Positions 29,728 through 39,280 are shown, counted from the stretch's first letter. The stretch is DNA of 64,000 bases from Burkholderiales bacterium (GCA_947452135.1 CANGBT010000001.1:1-64000); one strand, 5' to 3'. Notes: generated from the letters alone by a model not told the origin. Numbers and translations: made by a program.

Positions 29728-30651
29728 CTATCCGATCGAAATGACGGACCGCGCGCCTTCGCGCCGCCCGAGGATGTTCAGCAGGTTGGTCAGGGCCGCC
29801 TCGTCGGCATCGCTGGAGCGAGCCTCCCCCTGAAAGTGCAGCTTGCCCGAGGCCCAGGCACCCGAGCCACTCAGCTGCAAGGTGCCTTCCGAGGTGGACA
29901 GCGTGAACTGAACGCCGCCTGCGGCCTCAGGCGCGCCTCGAAGGCTCAGGCGGTAGCTGCCCAGTGTGTCCAGCGTGGACAGCCGGGACGAGCCGCCCAT
30001 GAGCTCCAGGTCCAAACCGCCTGACATGCGCCAATGGCCCTGGGCTGGCTCGATCGTCATGCCCGAGGACATCACGCGCATGACGCCGCCAAGCTGGATC
30101 GTGTTCCAGGGTGTGCCCAGACCGCTGAGCCAGGCAGCAGGCCATTGGCCGACCGTGGCGGTCTGCGGCTGCACGACGGCGGAAAAGCCCGCCAGGCTCG
30201 GCTTGAGCACGATGGTGACATCGCCATTGGTGCAGCAAGCCTGGCTCAATCGCAACTGCAGCGCGAGCCCCTGCGGCCGCATGGACCAGACCAGTCGGCC
30301 CGGCAAGGCGCTGGCGTCGTGGCTGCCCGCACCACCCGTCAACACCGTCACGGCGCTGCCCGACCAAACGGTGCCTCGCGCGTCAGCGAGCATGAACCGC
30401 TGCTGGGTGGCGGCGGAAACGGCGCTGGCCAGCCATGCTGCCGGCGCAAAGCACACGAGGGCGATCAGCGCCCCTGTCACGGCGCCGGCCACGCTCCAGC
30501 GCGTGCTTCCGGCGCGTGCGCGACCCCAGGCGAGTTCTGCGTGTGTCGAATCTGCAAAGCGAGACGCCCCCGCCATTGAGTGAGCAGCGCGATTCAAACC
30601 CTTGCGGCGCAGCGCAGTCAGGCCCAGCCGGCTGGCGGAAAAACGGTTCAT
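29728..30651 (-). CDS. gspN: Type II secretion protein GspN
   Basis: Position between gspM and gspD; N-terminal membrane helix; 'MLADARGTVWSGSAVTVLTGG...LPGRLVWSMRP'. Confidence 0.8.
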   Translation of the reverse strand: MNRFSASRLGLTALRRKGLNRAAHSMAGASRFADSTHAELAWGRARAGSTRWSVAGAVTGALIALVCFAPAAWLASAVSAATQQRFMLADARGTVWSGSAVTVLTGGAGSHDASALPGRLVWSMRPQGLALQLRLSQACCTNGDVTIVLKPSLAGFSAVVQPQTATVGQWPAAWLSGLGTPWNTIQLGGVMRVMSSGMTIEPAQGHWRMSGGLDLELMGGSSRLSTLDTLGSYRLSLRGAPEAAGGVQFTLSTSEGTLQLSGSGAWASGKLHFQGEARSSDADEAALTNLLNILGRREGARSVISIG

Positions 30652-31187
30652 GGGCTGGCCTTCAAGGACAGCACGACCGTGCCTGCGTAGCCCTGCGCAT
30701 CACGCGAGAGTTGTGCTTCGGAGACTCGCGCGCGGGCTGCGCTGCGCACTTCGGCCAGCCAGCTTTGCAGATCGCCGCCGGGCATGGAATTCAAGGTGAC
30801 CGTGGCGCGATCGTCTTGCAAGATGAGCTGCGCCCTCGACCCCAGCCGGTCGGTGGCTGCCAGCAGGGCCGTGCTGGACTGCATCGCCGATATCGGCGCC
30901 ACGTTGCGCAGCTCGGCGGCCTCGGCGGCCAGTCGGCGCATCGTCTGCAACTGGGCGTCCAACTGGTCAATTTGTGCCGGCGTCTCGCTCAGGGTGCGCC
31001 AGGCAGGCGCCACAGCAACGCTCCAAAACAAGACGACCGCCAGAAAGGCACCTGCTGCGGTGAGCACGTTGCGCTCGCGCGCGGCCAATGCACGCCATCG
31101 AGCCATCAGCCGTTCGAGCAGCGCCACCCAGGACGCAGGAAGAAGCTGCGGCAGTCGAGTCATGCCGGATTTGTCGGCCGGGTTCAT
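30648..31187 (-). CDS. gspM: Type II secretion protein GspM
   Basis: 'ALAARERNVLTAAGAFLAVVLFWSVAVAPAW', ATGA-type overlaps with gspL and gspN. Confidence 0.85.
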   Translation of the reverse strand: MNPADKSGMTRLPQLLPASWVALLERLMARWRALAARERNVLTAAGAFLAVVLFWSVAVAPAWRTLSETPAQIDQLDAQLQTMRRLAAEAAELRNVAPISAMQSSTALLAATDRLGSRAQLILQDDRATVTLNSMPGGDLQSWLAEVRSAARARVSEAQLSRDAQGYAGTVVLSLKASP

Positions 31188-32428
31188 GGTGGCGAATGGC
31201 TCGCGCGTGTCATGACGAGCCTTCCTTGGGACGCGTCCACCTGCCAGCCTGTCGGGCGCAATTGGGACCGGAAGCGATCGGTTTCGGCGTCGCTCCAGCC
31301 GACGGCGGCCAAGGTCAGGCGGCCGGGTTGGAAACTCAGGCTGGCCACTGGCGGTTGCCCGCTCGGCCAGGCGGCAGCCGCTGCCTGCAATGGCGGCTCA
31401 AGATCGACCTCGGAGGGCTTGCCCGCCAGCGCACGCAGCGAATCGACCTCACGCTGCATTTGCAGCGGTGCATCGAGCACCGCGCGGATCTGCGGAAACG
31501 AGGACTGCACCAGACTCACCATGGCTTTGCGCTTGGATGCCACCTCAGCGCTCTGGTGCCATGCCCACAGGTTCAGACCGATGACCTGAGATGCGACCAG
31601 CGCGAGCAGCCCGTAGCGCACCGGGCGCCAGACCGGGCTCGACCAGCGGCGCAGCAGATCACGCACGGCACGGGTGCCGCGGTTGCGGCGAGCCAGATCG
31701 AACTGGCGCAGGTTCCACAGGGTGCGCGTTGCCAGCAGCGCTCGTTCGCTCGAAGACGCCACGGTCACTGGGATGCCCAGCCAGCGCTCTGCGGCGGTGG
31801 CCACCTCGGGCGTTGAACTCCAGCGGGCCTCCGGTGGCAATGGCTGCGGCAGCAGGCTGCGCGCGAGGCCGCCTTGAAGCCTCAAAACCACCACGCCATC
31901 GGAGTGGGCCCACGTCAGCGTCAGGTCCTGTTTGGTGGCGCCGATCGCCTCGCTGAAGTGGCCGCAGGGCCGGTCGTCAGGCCATGACAGGGGAACCACA
32001 CGATCGACAAAGACCTCATGGCGTTCCAGCCCTGTCAGCACCCCGGCCAGCCAGGGCCGGTGGATCGCTGCCACCCAGGCCGACTGGCCGGCGATCGAGC
32101 CAGGCGCGAGCGCGAAGTGGGTGGACTCGGCGTCTTCAAGCACGGCGTCCTCGAGCAAGCCGGTGAGCGCAGCACGCAACCGTGCTGCCGGCGCCTTGGG
32201 CAGAGTGATGCGGTGCCAAGCGATGTCTGCATCACAGACCACCGCGACCACGGTGTCGGCCTTGGGCAACAGCGACGGTGCACACCGGCCCTGGGCCTGA
32301 ACGGAAAAGCCATCGCTGCTCAGCAGGTAGTCGAATTCATCAGTGCCCGAGGCCTCGACCGCCAACGGCTCAGCGCTGCGCGAGCGCAGACGGGGGCGGG
32401 GGGGCAGGGAAATGACGAGGGTGGACAT
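31184..32428 (-). CDS. gspL: Type II secretion protein GspL
   Basis: 'MSTLVISLPPRPR...DADIAWHRITLPKAPAARLRAALTGLLEDAVLED', position in gsp operon. Confidence 0.87.
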   Translation of the reverse strand: MSTLVISLPPRPRLRSRSAEPLAVEASGTDEFDYLLSSDGFSVQAQGRCAPSLLPKADTVVAVVCDADIAWHRITLPKAPAARLRAALTGLLEDAVLEDAESTHFALAPGSIAGQSAWVAAIHRPWLAGVLTGLERHEVFVDRVVPLSWPDDRPCGHFSEAIGATKQDLTLTWAHSDGVVVLRLQGGLARSLLPQPLPPEARWSSTPEVATAAERWLGIPVTVASSSERALLATRTLWNLRQFDLARRNRGTRAVRDLLRRWSSPVWRPVRYGLLALVASQVIGLNLWAWHQSAEVASKRKAMVSLVQSSFPQIRAVLDAPLQMQREVDSLRALAGKPSEVDLEPPLQAAAAAWPSGQPPVASLSFQPGRLTLAAVGWSDAETDRFRSQLRPTGWQVDASQGRLVMTRASHSPP

Positions 32429-32559
32429 GGGCGGTAGACGCTCCGCTGCAAAGCGGAATTGATTCTAGTGACCGGCCCGGCACAAAACGCGATGAATCAA
32501 GGGGTTACCGATGATTGTTGTAGCCGAGTGTAAGTATCTGGGCGGTCTGAACCAGCAGT

Positions 32560-33528
32560 TCAACGTACGCTGTCTTTCGAACTGACCCGCCGCCGCTGCA
32601 GCGCCACGACGTCCAGTCCGCGCCGTTCGACCAGTGAAAGTTCTTCCATCACGCGGTCGTCCAGGCGCAACCGTCCGCGCACTTCAAAGAAGTTCGACAG
32701 CACACCGACGCGGCTTTCTTCCATCTTCAAGGTCGCGGGTACCAGGGCCTGTGCCTCCGCGAGGGTCTTGAACGGCGTGCGCTGGCGCGTTTGCACCAGG
32801 CGCTCCGCGCCGCCCACATCCAGCCCGTCGATGCTGGCGGCGATGACTTCTCGAGAAGCGGTGTTGAGGTTCACCGCTGTTCGCACCGGCAGGATCACCA
32901 CGTAGGGCGCGAGCCTGCGTACAGAGTCGGCATCGATCCCCAGCCATGCGAGTTGTCCGATGTTGCGGGGCATCAGTGGCGCGGTGACGGGACGGTCCGC
33001 ACTGCCCGCTGGTGTCATCGCATCGCGCAGACCGCTGGCCACGCGGGTGGCAACGTCTGGCGCCACACCGATCGATTCGAACAACCTCTGAAGTGCAAAC
33101 AGTTCGACGTCCACTACCTTGCCGCTGTCATCGATCAGGTTGCGCAGGTTGTAGCGAGACTGCGCGTCGATGATGCTGCCGGACAGGAAGGCGTCAGGGC
33201 CGCTGTCGGTGTTGTCACGGTCGGTGGCCAGAAAGGTTGACAGCCTGGCTTCGGCGAGGGGCGTGGCCCAGGGTTCACTCAGCGTTGTGGCGCGGCCGCT
33301 GCGCGCGTCCTCACGCAGGATCAGCCTGGCCCAGTCGAGCGAGCCGGTCAGGATCCAGGCCGCCTGGGTGCGCGCGCGTTCGGCCGACTCCACCTGAACC
33401 GCGCGCCACTGCTGCCAGATCATGGCCGATGCCAGAGTGGTGACGAGCACCACGATCAGCATGGCGGTGAGCAGCGCCGCGCCGTGCTGCTCACGTGCGT
33501 GCATTTCGCGTCGGCGGGCTGGCCTCAT
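32560..33528 (-). CDS. gspK: Type II secretion minor pseudopilin GspK
   Basis: 'QHGAALLTAMLIVVLVTTLASAMIWQQWRAVQVESAERARTQAAWIL', 'SRYNLRNLI'. Confidence 0.92.
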   Translation of the reverse strand: MRPARRREMHAREQHGAALLTAMLIVVLVTTLASAMIWQQWRAVQVESAERARTQAAWILTGSLDWARLILREDARSGRATTLSEPWATPLAEARLSTFLATDRDNTDSGPDAFLSGSIIDAQSRYNLRNLIDDSGKVVDVELFALQRLFESIGVAPDVATRVASGLRDAMTPAGSADRPVTAPLMPRNIGQLAWLGIDADSVRRLAPYVVILPVRTAVNLNTASREVIAASIDGLDVGGAERLVQTRQRTPFKTLAEAQALVPATLKMEESRVGVLSNFFEVRGRLRLDDRVMEELSLVERRGLDVVALQRRRVSSKDSVR

Positions 33529-34205
33529 GGCAGTTGCGGACCAAACGACACGTCGCGCGTGAGCGTGCCGTCAAAGCCACCGCCACCGGCGAAGGTCAGT
33601 ACCAGACGCATGCCCGAAGGCAGTACCGTCTTCGCAGGTGGGGGCGCCACGCCGCTGCCCGGGGTGGCGGCGACCTGAGCCACATCGCCGCTTGACTGGC
33701 AGTTTGTCCACGCATTGCCACGAAAACAGTACAGCTGCCACTGGGTCAGACCACTGAGCGTCTTGACGATCGCTGGGTCGTTGTCCTGCAGCAGTTGGCT
33801 GCGCAGCCAGCTTTCTTGCAAGGCGGCACTGGTGGTCACCGAGGGACCCGCCCAGCGCACCCACTGGCTGGTGCCCACATCGGCCTCGTTGGTCGACGGC
33901 ATCAGCGTCCACGAAACCAATTGCACCCCGTCCGCCGTGCGCCGGGTCAGACGCAGCCTCGCACCATCGAAGGTCAGCGCGGGCACCATGTCGGTTTCGT
34001 GCAGGGAGGTCAGATCCAGCTCCCATTGCGCCAGAACAGTCGTGATGCGCAGCGTGCGTTCGAGCCGCGCCTGGCTGGCATCGCGCGTGCGAACGATGCC
34101 GTCTACGCCTTGCCAGGCCATCAGCGCCAGGGTCGACATGATGACCAGTGCGACCAGCACCTCCACCAGGGTGAAACCGCGCATGAAAGATGGCGTGCGC
34201 CCCAT
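33525..34205 (-). CDS. gspJ: Type II secretion pseudopilin GspJ
   Basis: 'MRGFTLVEVLVALVIMSTLALMAWQGVDGIVRTRD'. Confidence 0.92.
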   Translation of the reverse strand: MGRTPSFMRGFTLVEVLVALVIMSTLALMAWQGVDGIVRTRDASQARLERTLRITTVLAQWELDLTSLHETDMVPALTFDGARLRLTRRTADGVQLVSWTLMPSTNEADVGTSQWVRWAGPSVTTSAALQESWLRSQLLQDNDPAIVKTLSGLTQWQLYCFRGNAWTNCQSSGDVAQVAATPGSGVAPPPAKTVLPSGMRLVLTFAGGGGFDGTLTRDVSFGPQLP

Positions 34206-34207
34206 GG

Positions 34208-34612
34208 TCAGTAGCGCGGCAGGATGGTGGACAAGGTCAGCACGGTTTCGCCAGTCTCGTTGGCCATCACCGTGTCGACACGACGGAAGCTGGGGTTGGG
34301 CGTCGCGCTCACCCTGAACGTGCCGAGGTAGGTGCGCCCCAGCTGCTGACAACTGAACGAGGCCTCACCGATGTTGGGGTAGGTGTGAGCCAGCTTGAGA
34401 CCGGTCAGCTCGTTGTCGGCACACCATTGCGCTTCGGTGACTTCAGTGAGGCGCTGGGCGTTGTTCAGCAAAGCGCCTGCCGCCTTGGCACCTGCGCCAA
34501 GGGTCACCGCCACGATGACCAGCGCGACCAGCACCTCGATCAGGGTGAAGCCACCGGCCCGACGAGCTATGGGTGTAGCAGTCTGGCCCGCCGTTGCCAG
34601 TGCGGAATTCAT
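34208..34612 (-). CDS. gspI: Type II secretion pseudopilin GspI
   Basis: 'AGGFTLIEVLVALVIVAVTLGAGAKAAGALLNNAQRLTEVTEAQWCADNELTGLKL'. Confidence 0.92.
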   Translation of the reverse strand: MNSALATAGQTATPIARRAGGFTLIEVLVALVIVAVTLGAGAKAAGALLNNAQRLTEVTEAQWCADNELTGLKLAHTYPNIGEASFSCQQLGRTYLGTFRVSATPNPSFRRVDTVMANETGETVLTLSTILPRY

Positions 34613-35076
34613 CGGCGGGGCGAGTCGGCTTCATCGCCGACCACGGTGAAGGGTCCCAGCCCATCGGTGGCGAGCGTGAGTCGGCGATCTTCCAGACTCA
34701 GGGTGATGCGCTGTGCGCCGATCAGGGGCTCCGGGCCCAAGACGATCGAACTGGCTCCGATGACGCTGGCGGTGACACCCGTTGTCAACCACCGATCCGG
34801 CAGTGCGGCAGTTGCAGGCAGCCCGACAAAGCGGAAATCGACGGCAGCCTCACTACCGGTCGTCCCGGCCCCTGGCATCCAATTGACGGCAAGTCCCAGC
34901 GCACGCGCTTCTGCTCGAGCCGATTCCAGCAACGAGGCCAGCCTTGCACCTTCTTGTTCAAGTCGTGTGGACGAAGGATCGCGCAGCGCCAGGGTCACCA
35001 CCGAAGAGGCCAGCGCGATGAGCGCGATGACGATCAGCAACTCGATCAGCGTGAAGCCGGCGTGGCGAGTTTTCAC
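34609..35076 (-). CDS. gspH: Type II secretion pseudopilin GspH
   Basis: 'VKTRHAGFTLIELLIVIALIALASSVVTLALRDPSSTRLEQEGARLASLLESARAEAR'; GTG start chosen to avoid overlapping gspG. Confidence 0.88.
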   Translation of the reverse strand: MKTRHAGFTLIELLIVIALIALASSVVTLALRDPSSTRLEQEGARLASLLESARAEARALGLAVNWMPGAGTTGSEAAVDFRFVGLPATAALPDRWLTTGVTASVIGASSIVLGPEPLIGAQRITLSLEDRRLTLATDGLGPFTVVGDEADSPRR

Positions 35077-35089
35077 CCGCCGCAATCGC

Positions 35090-35569
35090 TCATTGCCAGG
35101 AACCGATTTCGGCGTCGTTGCCTTCACCACCCACCACGCCATCGGCGCCCAGGCTGTAGATATCTATCTCTCCTTTGACACCGGGATTAGCGTACTGATA
35201 GGGACGCCCCCAGGGGTCATTGGGCAACTTGTCCAGATAGGGCTTCCAGTTTGGTGGCACCGCGCCCGCGCTGGGCTTCGCGACCAAGGCCTGCAGACCC
35301 TGCTCGGCGCTGGGGAAACGCTGGTTGTCCAGTTTGTAGAGCTTGAGCGCTTGCATCAGATTGTTGACGTCGGTGCGAGCGGCTGTGACTCTCGCGTCAT
35401 CGGCACGGTTGAGCACATTCGGCACGATCAGCGCCGCCAACACACCAATGATCACCAGCACGACCATCAGCTCGATCAGCGTGAACCCCGCGGCGCGAAC
35501 GACTGATGCAACGCGGGACGGAACCGCAGCAGTGGTGTGTGGAGAAGGAACGTATTTGGTTTCGACCAT
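35090..35569 (-). CDS. gspG: Type II secretion major pseudopilin GspG
   Basis: 'GFTLIELMVVLVIIGVLAALIVPNVLNRADDARVTAARTDVNNLMQALKLYKLDNQRFPSAEQGLQALV'. Confidence 0.97.
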   Translation of the reverse strand: MVETKYVPSPHTTAAVPSRVASVVRAAGFTLIELMVVLVIIGVLAALIVPNVLNRADDARVTAARTDVNNLMQALKLYKLDNQRFPSAEQGLQALVAKPSAGAVPPNWKPYLDKLPNDPWGRPYQYANPGVKGEIDIYSLGADGVVGGEGNDAEIGSWQ

Positions 35570-35626
35570 GATGAATTCCCGGTCACGTTTCGGGTGCGCG
35601 ACAACTCGAGGGGATGATAATCGGCC

Positions 35627-36241
35627 ATGCTTTCACGATCCGTCGCTTTTGCCATTTGGGCCTTGGTCGCCGGAACGGGTGTGTTCTGGGGCATGCGTTT
35701 GTTCGTGGAACCAGAGAAGGCACCTTCGCAGGTGATCACCACGGGCCAACCCGCTGTGGCGCGTGGCGACGTGTCGCGGATTCTGGGCTCCAACCCAGTG
35801 GCGCAAGCGGCCGTCGAAGCGCCCATGGCCAAGCCGGATTTCGGTGGCCGCCTTCGGTTGGCTGGTGTGGCTGCGCCCAAGCGTCACGGTGGTACCGGTC
35901 TGGCCATCATTTCTGTCGATGGCAACCCACCTCGCGTTTACCGTGTGGGCGCCGTCATCGACACGGACCTGGTCCTGCAGGACGTCAGCTGGCGTACTGC
36001 CACCGTTGTGGTGGCGCACAGCGGCAACTACAGGGGTCCTGAGGTCGTCCTTGAGATGCCGGCTTTGACCGTGGCTGAAAGGGGGATCTTGCCTCCGCCA
36101 GTGATGCCCGGATATCGCGGTTCGCAGGCTCCAGCGCCCATGACGGGGGCGGTCGACGCCGCACCTGACGGCCGAGACGCGCTGTCTGCCATGGAGCCAC
36201 CCAGCTCCGGCGGAGTCCTAAAAGGCGCTCGCGCCCGCTGA
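35627..36241 (+). CDS. gspC: Type II secretion protein GspC
   Basis: 'LAGVAAPKRHGGTGLAIISVDGNPPRVYRVGAVIDTDLVLQDVSWRTATV', N-terminal membrane helix, divergent from gspG. Confidence 0.87.
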   Translation: MLSRSVAFAIWALVAGTGVFWGMRLFVEPEKAPSQVITTGQPAVARGDVSRILGSNPVAQAAVEAPMAKPDFGGRLRLAGVAAPKRHGGTGLAIISVDGNPPRVYRVGAVIDTDLVLQDVSWRTATVVVAHSGNYRGPEVVLEMPALTVAERGILPPPVMPGYRGSQAPAPMTGAVDAAPDGRDALSAMEPPSSGGVLKGARAR

Positions 36242-37324
36242 CCCGGCGTCGAGGTCGGTAGGACGGTTGGTGGGCGAGAGTTCGCCCGGTCGGCTGGGCC
36301 CCGGGTCTTCTCCTTCCGCAACTTCGGTCAACAAAGCAGCTGCGCTGCGAACCAGCGGCCAGGCCAGCGTGGAGCCGGTGCCGTCCAGGCTCTCCATTCC
36401 AAGTTCAAGCAAGGCCGAGGCGTTGAAGAGCCTCAAGGCACGGTCGAGTCCCGAGTGGGCGTGGCTACGGCAAAAAACGCAATAGTCGACGACGGCGGGG
36501 CTGATGCGTGAACTCACGGCGAGCGCGGCACAAGCAGCCAGACCATCCACCATGATGAGTTGCCTCTTGCCGCTTGCCATGAGCATCAGTCCGACCAGCA
36601 TCGCAATTTCGAAACCGCCTAGAGCGGCCAAAACCTCCACCGGATCATTGAGTTCCTTGTGACGCGCCATCGCGCCGAGCAAAACGGGCATCACTGCATC
36701 GAAGTCCCGAGACTGTGTACCCGGCCCTTGTGGCATGAAATCCCGAATCGGCACATCGGCGAGCCGTGACAGCACCATGGCCGCCGATTGTTCCGAGCCC
36801 AAGCCGATTCCCGAGCAAAGCATCGCGTTGCCGGCCATCGCGTCGCCTATTTCCATGCCGGCCCGGATCGCACCGTGGGCCTGCTCAAGCGACATCGCAA
36901 AAGTCAGGCGCGAGCTTCTGGTGCCATGTGCGATCTTGCGGGACAGCAAGCGCGGGTGCGTGCTCACTGTCTCTGCTATGCCGGCATCCACCACCGACAA
37001 CTCGAGTTGCTGGATGCGCGCGAAAACCGACAGCGGCATCTGCGATGCCAGCAACGCCCTCACCAACTGGTGAGTGGATTGCTTGGCAGTCGCGCCCATA
37101 CCGTCGGCGGCGATGCCGTGATCTGCGGCGAAGACGACAACCTGAGGCGCACTGAATGATGGCTTCAAGGTGTTTTGAATCAAGCCCAACTTGATCGCGA
37201 GCGGCTCGAGTTCACCGAGATCGCCAGTGGTGTGACTGCGGCGCAGGAGCTTTTCCCGCAGTGCCACTTCGAGCAAGGCGTTTGCTGTGGGTGAGATCAA
37301 ATGTTGGTAACTGGACATTGACAA
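36218..37324 (-). CDS. CobT-family (nicotinate-nucleotide--dimethylbenzimidazole phosphoribosyltransferase) divergent homologue
   Basis: 'VVVFAADHGIAADG', 'GGFEIAMLVGLMLMASGKRQLIMVDGLAACAALA', 'DGTGSTLAWPLVRSAA'; active-site motifs altered. Confidence 0.82.
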   Translation of the reverse strand: MSMSSYQHLISPTANALLEVALREKLLRRSHTTGDLGELEPLAIKLGLIQNTLKPSFSAPQVVVFAADHGIAADGMGATAKQSTHQLVRALLASQMPLSVFARIQQLELSVVDAGIAETVSTHPRLLSRKIAHGTRSSRLTFAMSLEQAHGAIRAGMEIGDAMAGNAMLCSGIGLGSEQSAAMVLSRLADVPIRDFMPQGPGTQSRDFDAVMPVLLGAMARHKELNDPVEVLAALGGFEIAMLVGLMLMASGKRQLIMVDGLAACAALAVSSRISPAVVDYCVFCRSHAHSGLDRALRLFNASALLELGMESLDGTGSTLAWPLVRSAAALLTEVAEGEDPGPSRPGELSPTNRPTDLDAGSAGASAF

Positions 37325-37360
37325 ACCAGAAGGCTCAGCCGCAGGTTCAGTACGCGTCGA

Positions 37361-38956
37361 TCAACGCAGAAAGAGGCGATAAGCCGGATTGTCTGTTTCG
37401 TCGACGCATGGGTAATCTAGCGTGCCCAAAAACTCTCGGAATGCCTTTTTGTCCTCTCGGGGGACCTGAATTCCGACCAGGATGCGGCCGATGTCGGCTC
37501 CCGTGTTTCGGTAGTGGAACAGGCTGATATTCCAACCTGGATGCAGGGTCGACAGGAACCTCATCAGAGCACCCGGGCGCTCGGGAAATACGAAACGATA
37601 GAGGCGCTCATCCCGAGCGAGTTCGGAGCGACCACCGACCATGTGCCGAAGGTGAAGTTTTGCCAACTCGTCGAGCGTGAGGTCGATCGCGCCGAAGCCC
37701 TGGCCGTTGAATTCGGCAGCTATCGCAGCCGATTCACCGCGTTTCGTGGTCGTCAGTCCAATGAAGACATGGGCGCTTCGCTCATCCGATATCCGGTAGT
37801 TGAATTCGGTCACCGAGCGCGGGCCGATCACTCCGCAAAAACGCTTGAAGCTGCCGCGCTCTTCAGGAATCGTCACGGCAAGCAAGGCCTCACGCTCCTC
37901 GCCAACGTCTGCGCGCTCTGCCACGAAGCGCAGGCGGTCGAAGTTCATGTTGGCGCCGCACGCGATTGCAACCAATGTGCGGCCTTGCAACTGGTGCGTC
38001 TCGATGTACTGTTTGGCGGCTGCTACCGACAAGGCGCCGGCGGGCTCAAGGATGCTTCGGGTGTCTTGAAAGACATCCTTGATGGCGGCGCAAACGGCAT
38101 CTGCGTCCACCGTGACAAAGTCGTCGACCAATTCGCGAGTCAGCCGAAAGGTCTCGACACCGACCTGCTTCACGGCCGTGCCATCCGAGAACAAACCGAC
38201 CTCGGACAGACTCACCCGCTTGCCGGCCTTGACGGAGCGGATCATGGCGTCGGAGTCGTTCATCTGCACGCCAATGACCTTGATCTCGGGTCGCACAGCC
38301 TTGATGTACGCGGCCACTCCGGAGATCAGGCCGCCGCCGCCAATCGCCACGAACACCGCATCGATGGGCCCAGGATGCTGCCGCAGGATTTCCATGGCGA
38401 TGGTGCCCTGGCCGGCGATGACGTCCGGGTCATCAAAGGGATGCACAAAAGTCAGCCCGTGCTTTTGCTCGAGTTCGAGCGCATGGGCATAAGCATCTGA
38501 ATAGCTCTCACCATGGAGCACCACGGCCCCACCGAGTGCCTCGACCGCGTCGACCTTCAAGCGGGGCGTTGTCACCGGCATCACGATCATCGCCTTGCAA
38601 CCGAGTCGTTTGGCGCCGAGAGCAACACCTTGAGCATGATTTCCGGCGGATGCGCAAATGACCCCGCGTGCCAATTGTTCAGCGGACAACCGAGCCATCT
38701 TGTTGTATGCGCCGCGCAATTTGAAACTGAACACCGGTTGAGTGTCTTCGCGCTTGAGGAACACCTGGTTGCCCATGCGCTGACTCAGATTTCGTGCCAA
38801 TTCCAGCGAGGTCTCGATGGCCACGTCGTACACGCGCGCCGTCAGGATCTTCTGCAAGTAGTCGCTCAAACCCAGCGGCTTCACGCCAGCGCGACGCGTT
38901 GGCACTCGCTTGCGTTGCACTGGCGAGGCGTACTTGGGCGATTTGGGGCCAGACAT
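37361..38956 (-). CDS. ilvA: Threonine ammonia-lyase, biosynthetic
   Basis: 'ETSLELARNLSQRMGNQVFLKREDTQPVFSFKLRGAYNKMA', 'GNHAQGVALGAKRLG', two C-terminal ACT-like regions. Confidence 0.96.
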   Translation of the reverse strand: MSGPKSPKYASPVQRKRVPTRRAGVKPLGLSDYLQKILTARVYDVAIETSLELARNLSQRMGNQVFLKREDTQPVFSFKLRGAYNKMARLSAEQLARGVICASAGNHAQGVALGAKRLGCKAMIVMPVTTPRLKVDAVEALGGAVVLHGESYSDAYAHALELEQKHGLTFVHPFDDPDVIAGQGTIAMEILRQHPGPIDAVFVAIGGGGLISGVAAYIKAVRPEIKVIGVQMNDSDAMIRSVKAGKRVSLSEVGLFSDGTAVKQVGVETFRLTRELVDDFVTVDADAVCAAIKDVFQDTRSILEPAGALSVAAAKQYIETHQLQGRTLVAIACGANMNFDRLRFVAERADVGEEREALLAVTIPEERGSFKRFCGVIGPRSVTEFNYRISDERSAHVFIGLTTTKRGESAAIAAEFNGQGFGAIDLTLDELAKLHLRHMVGGRSELARDERLYRFVFPERPGALMRFLSTLHPGWNISLFHYRNTGADIGRILVGIQVPREDKKAFREFLGTLDYPCVDETDNPAYRLFLR

Positions 38957-39066
38957 CTCGGTCTCCGGGCTGCAATGAGGAGTGCGCCGCATGACATGCG
39001 GACAAGCGGGCGCGGATATTACGCTCCAGCTCGAGGGGGCAGCCTGGCCCCGAAAAGCGCTCGGCG

Positions 39067-39102
39067 CAAATAAAAAGGCCCAAGGCATTTCTGCCTTGGG
39101 CC
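39067..39102 (-). promoter_or_regulatory. Terminator-like hairpin in the ilvA leader (candidate transcription attenuator)
   Basis: On minus strand GGCCCAAGGCA-GAAA-TGCCTTGGGCC-TTTTTATTTG, 111 nt upstream of the ilvA ATG; no minus-strand gene ends here. Confidence 0.7.
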
Positions 39103-39280
39103 AAATCCACCGCAGGAGGTGGAGGAGACAAACGGAAAAGAAAAGAAGCATTAAAACAACATGTAGGGATAGTACGGATTTCTTCTGCTTGATGCAAGAG
39201 ATCTTTTCCGTTCACCTGTAACTTTGTGTGCTTATCCGGGCAGCCGTGGACAATGTCCCATCGATGACGGGGAGCCTTGG

